Shown: one piece after another, positions 8,580-17,689 of the stretch | How positions within the stretch are numbered: the first letter of the stretch is position 1 | Layout: each line of letters opens with the position of its first letter | Source: Bradyrhizobium sp. 190 | GTDB taxonomy: Bacteria; Pseudomonadota; Alphaproteobacteria; Rhizobiales; Xanthobacteraceae | Direction of reading: 5' to 3' | NCBI RefSeq assembly: GCF_023073415.1 | Contig: NZ_JADPJL010000062.1 | Span: forward strand, 1-64,000 | Length of the DNA: 64,000 bases | Notes under the pieces: generated by a model | Told to the model about the DNA's origin: nothing | Database searches by the model: none | Seen by the model: the letters and a program-made list of their open reading frames with translations, nothing else | Program-made: the position numbers and the translations under genes

Positions 8580-9029
8580 ATGCTGAATGACATCTACAAC
8601 AAGCGGATCATCGAACTGGCGGGCAATATCCCCCGCCTCGGCCGCCTCCCCGACCCCCACGCCAGCGCCACCGCCCACTCCAAACTGTGCGGTTCGACGG
8701 TCAAGGTCGATCTCAAGATGGACGGGCCCGTGGTCACCGACTTCGCCCACGACGTGAAGGCCTGTGCACTCGGCCAAGCCTCCTCCTCGATCATGGCAAG
8801 CCATGTGGTCGGCTCGACGGCTGGCGAGTTACGTGAACTGCGAGAAACCGTCCGCAAGATGCTGAAGGAAGACGGCGGTCCCCCGCAAGGCAAATGGGCC
8901 GACATCGGCCTGCTTGAACCGGTGCGCGACTACAAGGCCCGCCACGCCTCGACCATGCTGACCTTCGACGCGGTGGTCGACGCCATCGGCCAGATCGAGG
9001 CCCGGGCAAAGCAGCCGGCGTCGGCCTAA
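8580..9029 (+). CDS. NifU/IscU-like iron-sulfur cluster scaffold-type protein
   Basis: A 149-residue protein with the NifU N-terminal fold: first cysteine in AHSKLCGSTVKVD, second in KACALGQASSSIMA. At the third position, where IscU has His-Cys, this protein has ARHASTMLTF, so the third cluster-ligand cysteine is replaced by Ser. I recall the same change in other alphaproteobacterial members, so it is probably a subfamily trait rather than damage. A role in cluster assembly or sulfur transfer is inferred from the fold. It is divergent from folE; the repeat at 9047-9150 follows. Confidence 0.82.
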   Translation: MLNDIYNKRIIELAGNIPRLGRLPDPHASATAHSKLCGSTVKVDLKMDGPVVTDFAHDVKACALGQASSSIMASHVVGSTAGELRELRETVRKMLKEDGGPPQGKWADIGLLEPVRDYKARHASTMLTFDAVVDAIGQIEARAKQPASA

Positions 9030-9046
9030 GGGGCGAGCCCCGCATA

Positions 9047-9150
9047 CCGTCGTCATACCCCGCGAATGCGGGGTATCCAGTACGCCGGGAATTCTCGTTC
9101 GATCACAAGCGCCGCGGCGCACTGGATCATCCGCTTTCGCGGATAATGAC
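9047..9150. repeat. Paired palindromic repeat (REP/BIME-like)
   Basis: ATACCCCGC and GCGGGGTAT pair across a 4-base loop at about 9055-9076, followed by TCCAGTACGCCG. About 60 bases later comes a related, inverted unit (ACTGGATCATCCGC / GCGGATAATGAC at about 9121-9150). The CCAG/CTGG ends face each other as in two-unit intergenic mosaic elements. The element lies between two convergent genes and may help end transcription. Confidence 0.6.
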
Positions 9151-9171
9151 CATTATCTGGGCAGATGCAGA

Positions 9172-10080
9172 TTACTTCTGCGGCTGAGTCGGCGCGGTCG
9201 CTGAGCCGCCGGTCGGAGCCGCGGCTTCGGCGGTCTTGGTGGACCTGCCCGGCTGCGGCTGCGCGTCGCCCCCGACGGTGGAACTGATGAAGCGATCCTG
9301 CGGCTTGGCAGGCTTCGCCTCGGCCATCGGCACCGATGCATTGTCCTGCGGGAACACATCGGCGACCGCATCGGTCGTGACGAGATTGGCCAGGCGCAAT
9401 TCAACGCGCGACAATTCGTGCAGATCTTCCCACGGCGGGACGCTGAGTGCGAGCGACAGCAGATCGCCGGTGCCGCCCATGTCGAAGGTGTATTTCGTGA
9501 GGCGGCCAATGTCGCGCTGCACGATCATCAGGTCCTGCGCGGTGTAGCTCGCGGCCTTGGCATCGTCGGCGCGATCGCCCATCCAGATCTGGTGCACGCG
9601 GACACGCGCGACCGGCGGGACATAGCGGGTTTTGCCTGAGAGAAGCAGGAACACGCACATCGACTCGCAATAGGCTTCCGGCGCCACGCTCGCGCGTTCG
9701 CCCTGCGTGCGCACGGTGGTGCCGACCGTGGTCAGCGCGCCGAGACTGCGGAACCGGCGGCCAAGTGCGATGGAATCATTGACCGAGCCGCCGCTGGAAT
9801 CCAGCACGATGGTCGCGCCGGCGAGCTGGCGACCCTTGGCGAATTCGTCGAACTCCCTCGGGCTATCCGATGTGACGATGCCGACTGCCGAAACCCAGCC
9901 CCTGCAATCCGGCTGGCAGGCATTCCACTTGAAATGCATCGGCTGCTTGCGTTCTTCGAGAGTGCCGCCGGCGTACGCCAAGTTGCCCAGCGTCGTGATC
10001 GCGCCAGGCAGTGCGAGACAGAAGGCGGTGGCGCCGAGGAGCGCCCAGCCGCGAAATTTCAGCGACGTCACAAACCTCAA
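9172..10080 (-). CDS. Periplasmic ClpP-like protein (COG3904 type), paralogue 1
   Basis: About 302 residues with an N-terminal signal (LKFRGWALLGATAFCLALPGAITTLGNLAYA). The body has the three ClpP/crotonase-fold landmarks of COG3904 proteins: a Gly-rich oxyanion strand TIVLDSSGGSVND, a Ser/Cys segment EAYCESMCVFLLLSG and a His in VARVRVHQIWMG. A proteolytic role is possible but unproven in the family. The last 60 residues are Pro/Gln/Lys-rich and look disordered. The TTG at 10080 has GGAAGG 7 bases upstream; a GTG at 10071 is an alternative start. A second, diverged member lies at 16177-17442. Confidence 0.72.
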   Translation of the reverse strand: MRFVTSLKFRGWALLGATAFCLALPGAITTLGNLAYAGGTLEERKQPMHFKWNACQPDCRGWVSAVGIVTSDSPREFDEFAKGRQLAGATIVLDSSGGSVNDSIALGRRFRSLGALTTVGTTVRTQGERASVAPEAYCESMCVFLLLSGKTRYVPPVARVRVHQIWMGDRADDAKAASYTAQDLMIVQRDIGRLTKYTFDMGGTGDLLSLALSVPPWEDLHELSRVELRLANLVTTDAVADVFPQDNASVPMAEAKPAKPQDRFISSTVGGDAQPQPGRSTKTAEAAAPTGGSATAPTQPQK

Positions 10081-10317
10081 TTTGGTTCCTTCCCCCAAGC
10101 CCCCTCAGGGAGCGATGGCAACGGCCCCACTTCAACGCGGCATGATTCTGTTATCGAAGCGTTGCTGAAACGGTAACTGTACTGACGTGTGTCGTCCATA
10201 ATACCTTGGCGTGCCCCGGTGTTTTGCGGTGCGATAATTCCAAACTGTGGCGTAAATATCTGCACGGCTTAAGTTCCTTGCTTTGGAACACCCGCAAAAG
10301 TACGTACATAGTTCAGC

Positions 10318-10671
10318 ATGGTGCCCGCAGGTCATTCATCGTCACCTCGAAAACAATGCACGGATTGTGCCAGCACTGTCCGTCGTCTGCCGCGCAACGC
10401 GGGGCGCGCACTGATCTGGATCTATCGGCATTCGCTGTCACTGCTGGTCGGCTACAACTGCCGGCATCTTCCGACATGTTCGGTGTATAGCGACGAAGCG
10501 ATCGAACGCTTCGGCCTGTGGGGCGGCGGATGGATGACGCTGGCGCGGATCCTGCGGTGTCACCCCTGGGGCACATCCGGCATCGACAACGTGCCGCTCA
10601 CGACACCTCCAGGCGCGCGATGGTATCTGCCGTGGCGCTACGGACGCTGGCGCGGCGTCAACGGCCCCTGA
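10318..10671 (+). CDS. yidD: Membrane protein insertion efficiency factor YidD
   Basis: A 117-residue protein with the whole YidD signature: LIWIYRHSLSLLVGYNCRHLPTCSVYSDEAIERFGL then GGWMTLARILRCHPWG, with its conserved cysteines. YidD is a small amphipathic inner-membrane-associated protein that helps YidC-dependent insertion. The first 30 residues are an Arg/Cys-rich extension not needed for the fold, so the real start could be later. The ribosome site is weak. In this bacterial group it sits between folE-hisI and thrS, as it does here. Confidence 0.92.
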   Translation: MVPAGHSSSPRKQCTDCASTVRRLPRNAGRALIWIYRHSLSLLVGYNCRHLPTCSVYSDEAIERFGLWGGGWMTLARILRCHPWGTSGIDNVPLTTPPGARWYLPWRYGRWRGVNGP

Positions 10672-10702
10672 CGCGCATCAGCCTTCACGAATTGAGTTCG
10701 CA

Positions 10703-11953
10703 CTACCGCCAGAAGAAGAACCCGCCGCCTTGCGGCTGCGGAAAGAACCCCCCGCCTCTCGGCTGCGGTCCGATATCCGCCGGCGGCCGCGGCCTGCGCG
10801 GACGCGGCGGTGGCGGCGGCGCCTCCGTCGACGCCGTGGCGTCGATAGCGGGCGATCCATCGTCGGGCAATCTCACCGAGAGCAGCACATTCGTTTCAGG
10901 CGTGCGCCAGCGATAGCCGATGCCGAAATCGATCGGCTGCGCGCGGCGGAAGAGTGCAGCATATGACTCCTGGTAGCGCCCCTGGAATTCGTCGATCGGT
11001 CCGAGATAGCGGCCGAACGGGAACAGGCGCCATTTCTTCGTGCTGTAATAGGCCAGCGGAATTCCGGAATCGTCCTGGATGATGGTGGCGCTGTTGTTGA
11101 GCAGGAAGTTGCGCACGGTGGTGAAGTTGCCGGAATGCAGGAGATAGGACGCGCTCTTGATCAGGCTGTTGGCGGGCGCGAGCGTCTCGCAGAATTTCAG
11201 GAAGCCGCTCGCCTTCACACCGGAATTGGAAAGATCGGTCGAGAAATAATACAGCGTCTTTTCCTGACCGTCGCTGCCGACGAACGTGATGCGGACGCCG
11301 CGCACGGCATTCGATCCGGCATTCTCGCCTGCGAAATACGCCGCGCCCTGGTCGTCCAGCGAGATCGGACTGACGCTTCTGACGGTCATGCCCGAGCGTG
11401 CCAGGAAGACGTAGAGGATCGGCAAGGTGCCGCTGATCTGGCCCGCCTGCAGATCGGTCTTCATCTGCTTGGTAATGAAGAAACTGAAACTCAGGATCGA
11501 ACCCAGCGAGCGCTCGACATTGTAGAGCGCCGACGCCATGCCGCCGCGCGGCAGTCTCGATAGGTCCGGCACCGAGCCGACCGGCTCGAGCGCACTCAGC
11601 ACGTAGGTCGACGCCTTGGAATGGAACGCGTTCGCATAGAGAAAGTCCGGGCCTGAGAACATGTAGAACATGGTCGGCTTGGGCGCCGCCAGATTGGTAT
11701 CCGCCCAGGCGCGGATCCGCGATATTTGGCGCTGCTCGAGTTTCTCGAACGCGGTGTCGAAGAATTTGGCGTGGCGTTGCCAGGCCGGGTCATTGGTGAG
11801 CGGCGCGAGCGGCGAATCCGCCGATGGCATCATGCCCGCCAGAAATTTCGCGGTATCGTCAGCGGATGCAGTTTGGGCATGAACAGGAAGCGCCGCCGCA
11901 AACAGCATCACGGCACCAAGCGTCGCCATTCTCAGAGATTGCAGCATGTTCAT
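10703..11953 (-). CDS. Secreted protein of unknown function with Pro/Gly-rich tail
   Basis: A 416-residue protein with a clear signal peptide (MRMATLGAVMLFAAALPVHAQ at about residues 8-27), then a globular body with motifs such as FYMFSGPDFLYANAFH and YVFLARSGMTVRSV. The end is a low-complexity tail: a PPPPPRPRRPRPP stretch and two direct copies of PQPxGGGFF, visible as a tandem repeat in the DNA at 10713-10765. I do not recognise a family with certainty. Its start ATG overlaps the stop of the amino-acid permease gene (ATGA), so the two are translationally coupled and may act together. Location is likely periplasm or cell surface. Confidence 0.75.
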   Translation of the reverse strand: MNMLQSLRMATLGAVMLFAAALPVHAQTASADDTAKFLAGMMPSADSPLAPLTNDPAWQRHAKFFDTAFEKLEQRQISRIRAWADTNLAAPKPTMFYMFSGPDFLYANAFHSKASTYVLSALEPVGSVPDLSRLPRGGMASALYNVERSLGSILSFSFFITKQMKTDLQAGQISGTLPILYVFLARSGMTVRSVSPISLDDQGAAYFAGENAGSNAVRGVRITFVGSDGQEKTLYYFSTDLSNSGVKASGFLKFCETLAPANSLIKSASYLLHSGNFTTVRNFLLNNSATIIQDDSGIPLAYYSTKKWRLFPFGRYLGPIDEFQGRYQESYAALFRRAQPIDFGIGYRWRTPETNVLLSVRLPDDGSPAIDATASTEAPPPPPRPRRPRPPADIGPQPRGGGFFPQPQGGGFFFWR

Positions 11954-13320
11954 TCGCGACCCGCTGCGACCGCCGGGACTTGATCTGCCCGCTTGCGGAA
12001 GACGGCGTAAATCAAGAGACCTGAAAACATGATCAAAAGACTAAGAAACGAGCGCAACGGCTGTTCCGTCAAAAGATAGTACATCATGAAACCGGTCACG
12101 ATCAGGAAAACCACCGGGGTTACCGGGTATCCCCACGCGCGGTAGGGCCGCGGCAGGTCAGGATGCGTGATGCGAAGCTTGATCACGCCGAGCACAGTAA
12201 AGAACGAGCAGAACAATAGCGCGAACTGGATGAATTCGAGCACCGCCTCGAAGCTGCGCGTGAACAGCAAGAGGCTCGCGACTGCAAGCTGAAACAGAAT
12301 GGCGTAAGCCGGCGCACCACCGGTCGACCTTCGGGCGAACGGCCTCAGCACCGGAATGTCCTCGCCCATCGTCATCATGACGCGTGGCCCGATCCACATC
12401 ATCGCACTGATCGATGAGATCAGCCCGAAGCAGATCATCGCGCCGACGATGCGGCCGCCGAATTCGCCGAAGATGTAGCTGCCGGAAATGCGGGCGACGT
12501 CGAGTTGCCCGGCCAGTTTGTCGATCGGCGCGGTGTGCAGGAACACCGCGTTGAGCGCGACATACAATACGAGCACGATCAGCGTTCCGGTCAGCATCGC
12601 CCGCGGCACGTTGCGCTCGGGCAACCTCACCTCGCCAATGATGTAGGTCGCCGCGTTCCACCCCGAGAACGAATACATCACGAATACGAGGCTGATCGCG
12701 AACGGCGCGCTGACGACATGCGTGAAGTCGGAAGCTGTTGGCGCGAATGACACCGGCTGCCCGGAGCCGATCACGAAGCCGCAGACCAGGAAGGCTATGA
12801 TCAGCAATACTTTCAGGATGGTCGCGATCAGTTGAAAGGTCGAGGAGTGCCTGACACCGGTGAGTTGAACCAGCGACACCAGCCACACCACACCGACCGC
12901 AAGCGCCAGCGGCGGCGCATCCGGCAGCACCGACTTGCCGTACTCGCCGAATGCCATGGCAGCCAGCGCAACCGGTGCGGCGAATCCGACAGTCGCCGAC
13001 ACCCAGCCCGCCACAAAACCGAAGGCCGGGTGATAGGCCCGGCCGAGGAAGTTGTACTCGCCGCTCGAGCGGGGAAACATCGCGCCGAGTTCACCGTAGG
13101 AAAACACCCCGCACAACGCGACGATGCCGCCTATCGTCCACAGCAACACGATCGAAAAGCCGGAGGGAATGTCCTTGACCTGAAAGCCGAGGCTGGTGAA
13201 GACGCCGACCCCGACCATGTCGGCCACGACGATGGCAACCGCCACCAGGAACGAAACGCTGGAGCCGCTGCCGGCGTGCGCGCCGCGCCAAGCCGGGCTT
13301 CCCGTTTCTGATGCCGCCAT
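11950..13320 (-). CDS. APC-superfamily amino-acid permease
   Basis: About 456 residues with twelve hydrophobic segments. The N-terminal signature is that of the APC/LAT branch: AIVVADMVGVGVFTSLGFQV, GGIVALCGVFSYGELGAMFPRSSGEYNFLGRAYHPAFGF, and later VFVMYSFSGWNAATYIIGEV. This points to cation- or exchange-driven amino-acid transport across the inner membrane; the substrate cannot be read from sequence. The ATG at 13320 has AGGTGG upstream; an upstream ATG at 13392 would add 24 hydrophilic residues. It overlaps the downstream secreted-protein gene by 4 bases. Confidence 0.85.
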   Translation of the reverse strand: MAASETGSPAWRGAHAGSGSSVSFLVAVAIVVADMVGVGVFTSLGFQVKDIPSGFSIVLLWTIGGIVALCGVFSYGELGAMFPRSSGEYNFLGRAYHPAFGFVAGWVSATVGFAAPVALAAMAFGEYGKSVLPDAPPLALAVGVVWLVSLVQLTGVRHSSTFQLIATILKVLLIIAFLVCGFVIGSGQPVSFAPTASDFTHVVSAPFAISLVFVMYSFSGWNAATYIIGEVRLPERNVPRAMLTGTLIVLVLYVALNAVFLHTAPIDKLAGQLDVARISGSYIFGEFGGRIVGAMICFGLISSISAMMWIGPRVMMTMGEDIPVLRPFARRSTGGAPAYAILFQLAVASLLLFTRSFEAVLEFIQFALLFCSFFTVLGVIKLRITHPDLPRPYRAWGYPVTPVVFLIVTGFMMYYLLTEQPLRSFLSLLIMFSGLLIYAVFRKRADQVPAVAAGRE

Positions 13321-13617
13321 CTCGGACCCCACCTTCAAGCGCCCGCAGCCGAGAGCTGCATCGTGCAGGCTGACGCCCTTCAATTCAAGCAATGTTTACA
13401 AGGGTTTAAATTGAGACACGAATAGGTTTTATAATACCGTCACTTTTCCCGTGCCACTACTGGATTGAGAAAACATCGTGACGGTCCCACAATCGCGACA
13501 CGATTGCATGGTCCCCTCGGGGCTTCCGGACGTGGGGAGTTTTTCCGGACGCTTAACGTCGTCTAAGCGCGTGCGAGCTTAACCTCGGTTGACGGTGATC
13601 TTGGGACATTGGGGTGG

Positions 13618-14928
13618 ATGGTCGGAGCTGATCCGAAATTCCAGACAATTGGTCGCGGCCGGCCGACATCGTCGGCTGTGCCGCGGCGCGCCCTGCCGCT
13701 ACGATGGCACTGGTTTGCGCTGGCTGCGCTGATCGGGCCGCTATCCTTTGTCCTGGTTCAGTGCGGCAAGGCGCCGAGCGCCGGAATGCTGGCGGCGAAC
13801 ACGGAAGGCGCAAAATCCCGGCCCGCCAAATCCCAAACTTCAATCGTTACGTTCGACGACCGCTTCCCCACGCCGCAATTCGCCGACCGTTTCCCGACCG
13901 CCAATGAAAGCCTGCCACAGGTCCAGCGCCAGGTTGCGCTCGCGCCACAGCCGCCGCGCACGGTTCGCACGGAACCTGTGAGGGTTGCCTCACTGACACC
14001 GACGCTGACCCTGCCTCGCAATGAGCGCGAAGAGCTGACGACGCTGGTCAGCATGAAGTCCTCGGCCTTCCCCTATTTCGGCACCAATCCGCGCTCCGAA
14101 GAGCCCTTCCTCAACATCTCCAAGGGCGACCGCAAGGGCCATCGCAGTTACAGCGGCAAGGTCTATTGGCAGGACGAGACCTACAACGACAGCCGCGTGC
14201 TCGTGCACGTCCCCGAGACGTTCGATGTCAGGAAGCCGGGCGTGATCGTGGTGTTCTTCCATGGCAACGGCGCGACGCTGGAGCGCGACGTGCGCGACCG
14301 GCAATTGGTGCCGCAGCAGATCTCGGATTCCGGCGTCAACGCCGTGCTGCTCGCCCCGCAAATGGCTGTCAACGCCGCGGACTCCAGCGCCGGCAAGTTC
14401 TGGCAGCCGGGCGGCTTCAAGCACTTCATTGATGAGTCAGCGAGCCACCTTGCCCGCCTCTATGGCGATCCGAAGTCAGCCCAGGCGTTCGCGAACCTGC
14501 CGATCGTGATTGTCGGCTATAGCGGTGGCTTCCTCCCGACCGCCTGGAGCCTCGAGGTCGGCGGCATCCCCAACCGCGTCCGCGGCGTATTCCTGCTCGA
14601 CGCCGTCTACGGTGAAATGGAGAAGTTCGCGTCCTGGATCGAGAAGAACCGGACCGGCTTCTTCGTCAGCTCCTACACCCGCTACACCAAACGGCGCGAC
14701 CTTGAGCTGATGCAGATGCTCCGCGACAAGGGCATCACAGTCACCGAGAGCATGGACGGACCGTTGCGGCCCGGCAGCGTCGTGTTCGTGCAGACGCCTA
14801 ATGGCGTCACGCACCGCGATTACGTAACGCAGGCCTGGACCGAGCACCCGATCAAGGACGTGCTGGTCAAGATGGCGGCAACGCCCGCCTTGACCCGGGT
14901 CGCCAGCGCCCCCAACGCAAGCCGATAA
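13618..14928 (+). CDS. Membrane-anchored alpha/beta hydrolase-like protein
   Basis: About 436 residues. After an Arg-rich cytoplasmic start, residues 30-48 (WFALAALIGPLSFVLVQCG) form one membrane segment or a lipoprotein-like signal ending in Cys. A disordered Pro/Arg-rich linker of 100 residues follows. The last 280 residues look like an alpha/beta hydrolase: VIVVFFHGNGATLERDV for the oxyanion strand, IVIVGYSGGFLPTAWSL for the nucleophile elbow (GYSGG), LLDAVYGEMEKF for the acid strand, and a His near the end (GVTHRDYV). The substrate is unknown. The start is uncertain: ATG 13618 or TTG 13609. Confidence 0.7.
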   Translation: MVGADPKFQTIGRGRPTSSAVPRRALPLRWHWFALAALIGPLSFVLVQCGKAPSAGMLAANTEGAKSRPAKSQTSIVTFDDRFPTPQFADRFPTANESLPQVQRQVALAPQPPRTVRTEPVRVASLTPTLTLPRNEREELTTLVSMKSSAFPYFGTNPRSEEPFLNISKGDRKGHRSYSGKVYWQDETYNDSRVLVHVPETFDVRKPGVIVVFFHGNGATLERDVRDRQLVPQQISDSGVNAVLLAPQMAVNAADSSAGKFWQPGGFKHFIDESASHLARLYGDPKSAQAFANLPIVIVGYSGGFLPTAWSLEVGGIPNRVRGVFLLDAVYGEMEKFASWIEKNRTGFFVSSYTRYTKRRDLELMQMLRDKGITVTESMDGPLRPGSVVFVQTPNGVTHRDYVTQAWTEHPIKDVLVKMAATPALTRVASAPNASR

Positions 14929-14943
14929 CCGGCCTCTTCAAGA

Positions 14944-16098
14944 TCATGCTCCGCTAAGACTCTTTTTCGGCCGAGTCAGGATCACCGTCACCACCGCCAG
15001 CGCAACGAAGGCCGCGGCTACATAACCCGCGGCGTAGAACAGATCGCGCGCATACAGAAAGCCGCCGATCGCCGATCCCACCGCCTGCCCGACATAGAGC
15101 ACCGATGTGTTGAGCGACACCGAGGCGGATGCCAGCGTAGGCGCCGCGCCGACCAGCCGCACCTGCTGCATCGAATTGGTGGAGGCAAAGCCGAGGCCCC
15201 AGATCGCGACGGACACGGCCATCAGCGGGTAGATGCCGGCGCTGAGCGCCCAGCCGGCCACGCCCGTCAGCAACAGACCTGTGAACAGCACCGACGTCTT
15301 CCATGCGCCCCAGGAATCGACGATGCGCGTTGCGATCGCGGTGCCGATGACGCCGCACACGCCGTAGACGGCGAACACCAGCCCGATCGCATCCGGCCCC
15401 GCCCCCGTCAGCCTCGCCAGCAGCGGCCCCATGAAGGTGAACACCACGAACTGACCGGACATCTGCAGCGTGGTGATCAACAGCAACAACACGATCAACC
15501 GGTTGCGGCCGATATCGGCCCATGTCTTGAGGTCGACCGGCGCGCCCATCAGGCCGCGCGGCAGACGCCACGCCAGAAGGAGGAAGCTCACGCAGCCGAT
15601 CAGGCCGATGCTGCCATAGACGGCGCGCCAGCCATAGCGACTGGCGATGAACGTGATCAGCGGCAAACCGACCGCTGCCGCCAGCGACCAGCCGAGGAAG
15701 ATATAGGCGATGGTGCTGCCGCGCTTTTGCTCCGGCACGATCAGCCCGGCCGTTCCAGCCGCCTGCGGCGTGTAAAGCGCGCCGACCGCGAGCATCACCA
15801 GGCGAATGGCGAGCAGACTCGCGTAGTCAGGCGCGAAGGCGGAGGCGAAGTTGGTAAGCGCAAGCACCGCGAGCGTCGCCGTGAGCAGGGTGCGGCGCTC
15901 GATCCTGGACGTCAGCCACGCGGTAACAGGTGAGCCGACGCAGAGCATGATCGCGCCGAAGGTGATCAGAAGACCCGCGGTGCGGATAGAGACATCGAGA
16001 CCGGAAGACAGTTCGCTCAACATGCCCGCGGGCGCCAACACCGAGCAGCCGGTGACGACATTGCCGAGCATGAGTGCCGTAGGCGCAAAGCGGTTCAC
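14944..16098 (-). CDS. MFS transporter, drug/sugar efflux type
   Basis: A 384-residue protein with twelve predicted membrane segments and MFS marks: CVGSPVTAWLTSRIERRTLL between segments 2 and 3 and GTAGLIVPEQKRGSTIAYIFLGWSLAAAVGLPL, typical of the AraJ/DHA1 exporter group. The likely role is proton-coupled efflux of a small molecule. The gene ends 16 bases from the convergent hydrolase stop and starts 78 bases after the COG3904 gene on the same strand. Substrate unknown. Confidence 0.88.
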   Translation of the reverse strand: MNRFAPTALMLGNVVTGCSVLAPAGMLSELSSGLDVSIRTAGLLITFGAIMLCVGSPVTAWLTSRIERRTLLTATLAVLALTNFASAFAPDYASLLAIRLVMLAVGALYTPQAAGTAGLIVPEQKRGSTIAYIFLGWSLAAAVGLPLITFIASRYGWRAVYGSIGLIGCVSFLLLAWRLPRGLMGAPVDLKTWADIGRNRLIVLLLLITTLQMSGQFVVFTFMGPLLARLTGAGPDAIGLVFAVYGVCGVIGTAIATRIVDSWGAWKTSVLFTGLLLTGVAGWALSAGIYPLMAVSVAIWGLGFASTNSMQQVRLVGAAPTLASASVSLNTSVLYVGQAVGSAIGGFLYARDLFYAAGYVAAAFVALAVVTVILTRPKKSLSGA

Positions 16099-16176
16099 TT
16101 GGCGCGTGTAGCAGTTGCGAGTTTTAATGCAACGGCATGAAAATGCATGTCCGGTTATCGATTCCGCATCTTGCGC

Positions 16177-17442
16177 TCACTTCGCCGGCATTGCGGGAGC
16201 TGCGGAAGTCGCCGGAATCGCGGGAGCTGCATTGAGATTGGAAGACGTGGCTGCAGGCCGGGCGGTGTTTGCCGGGCACGATGTCAAGAGCTGCGTCCAC
16301 GACGTCCCGAGGCCAAGCGTATCGATGTCGAACGTCGCGAGCTTGGTCTTGCCTTCCGCGCCAAGCGTACCCTCGCCCATCTGCAGGCTGGAAGCCGCCA
16401 ACATCGCCTGCATTGCATCGGGCGCGACGACATCGCTCCACACTTCGTATTTGCCGACGCGCGCGGGATATCGTCCAAAGGCGACGGATTTGTCCGAACC
16501 CGCCATCAACATCATCGTCTTGATGCTGCCAGCGCCCTGATCGGCTTCCCGCACGAATGTCAGCCTGGCGCGATCCTTGTTCTCGCAGAACAGCCGCCAC
16601 TCCATTGTTCGGAACGATGCGCCATCGCCCTGTTTTGCCGCGGCAAGTTTGCGGACGTATGGTCGCGACGCAGCCTCAAGCGTCCAAGCCGTCTCAAGCA
16701 ACGGACGCTGGTCGATGCCGAAGCGATAGAGTTCGGCGCGCGTGAGGACATGCAAGCTCTCGAACTTTACCGTCTTGATGAGATCGTCCAGCTCACGGCT
16801 GATGCCCATGGAAACGACGAAGGCGGCGCGCTCGCGGTCGGCCCTCGCCATGCTGTGTCGCTTGAAATCGGCAATCTGCTGCGCCGAGAATGGCCCACGA
16901 GCGACGAGCGTGAGCCTGGAGTTATGTACGGCGATCGCGGCATCGGGCGCGACTTCGCGGGTCGTGGCGCCGAAAAACAGATAGCCGCAGGCAGAATTGC
17001 ACATGGCGTTACGGGTCGTAAGTTCGGCCTCAACCTCCCCGCCGGCCGTCTTGATCTTGAGGCAGGCCGCGTCGACCTGGGTTCCGCCGACGCAGGCGGT
17101 TGCGATGGTGCGTCCGATCCGGGCGACGGCCTTCCTGCTGCGCAGCAGGCGGGCGATGACATAGGACGGCCTGACCGACCCGCCCGGCGAATGAAAATAG
17201 ATCGGCCGCCTGGTGTCCTTGACGTCGCGCAGGAAGCGGCTGACGCGCGCCGCCGCGCCCTCATCGACCTGGCCTTCGACCGCGATCCAGCGATCGCAAC
17301 CCGGACCGCACGAATTGGCTGGGCCCTTGGCATTGTAAATGGTCAGTCGCGGTGCAAATCCAGCCTTTTCGGCCGGCGTTTCGGCACGCACCTCGCCGTG
17401 AACCAGCAGCAGGGCTGCGAGAAGGAAAAGGCGGAGCATCAT
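16177..17442 (-). CDS. Periplasmic ClpP-like protein (COG3904 type), paralogue 2
   Basis: About 421 residues with a signal peptide (MMLRLFLLAALLLVHGEVRAE). The COG3904 landmarks are IYFHSPGGSVRPSYVIARLL, CNSACGYLFFGATTREV and AAIAVHNSRLT, giving the same GGS, Ser/Cys and His pattern as the protein at 9172-10080, but with little other similarity. Paired cysteines suggest disulfides. The C-terminal third is a separate region ending in an Ala/Pro-rich tail. The ATG at 17442 is chosen because longer frames start at TTG and add a second hydrophobic run. The exact role is unknown. Confidence 0.72.
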   Translation of the reverse strand: MMLRLFLLAALLLVHGEVRAETPAEKAGFAPRLTIYNAKGPANSCGPGCDRWIAVEGQVDEGAAARVSRFLRDVKDTRRPIYFHSPGGSVRPSYVIARLLRSRKAVARIGRTIATACVGGTQVDAACLKIKTAGGEVEAELTTRNAMCNSACGYLFFGATTREVAPDAAIAVHNSRLTLVARGPFSAQQIADFKRHSMARADRERAAFVVSMGISRELDDLIKTVKFESLHVLTRAELYRFGIDQRPLLETAWTLEAASRPYVRKLAAAKQGDGASFRTMEWRLFCENKDRARLTFVREADQGAGSIKTMMLMAGSDKSVAFGRYPARVGKYEVWSDVVAPDAMQAMLAASSLQMGEGTLGAEGKTKLATFDIDTLGLGTSWTQLLTSCPANTARPAATSSNLNAAPAIPATSAAPAMPAK

Positions 17443-17689
17443 GACCGGCGTGATCAATAGGGTAATGGCAGCAATGGCCAAAGCTAGACAATGCCTGTCG
17501 GCGCCGCAACCCTTGGTCGCGGCGCCCCTCGCGTGGCGCTCGATCGATCGGACTTAAGGCCATTGATTGTAAGCAGGATTTGACCTGAATTTCTCGATAT
17601 TGCCCGATTGCAGGAGCCGAATCCCCTGCTATACCGCTGCTTCCCGCTTACCTGCGCTCGTTCGCAGGAGTGAGCTTTAGGAGACGACT

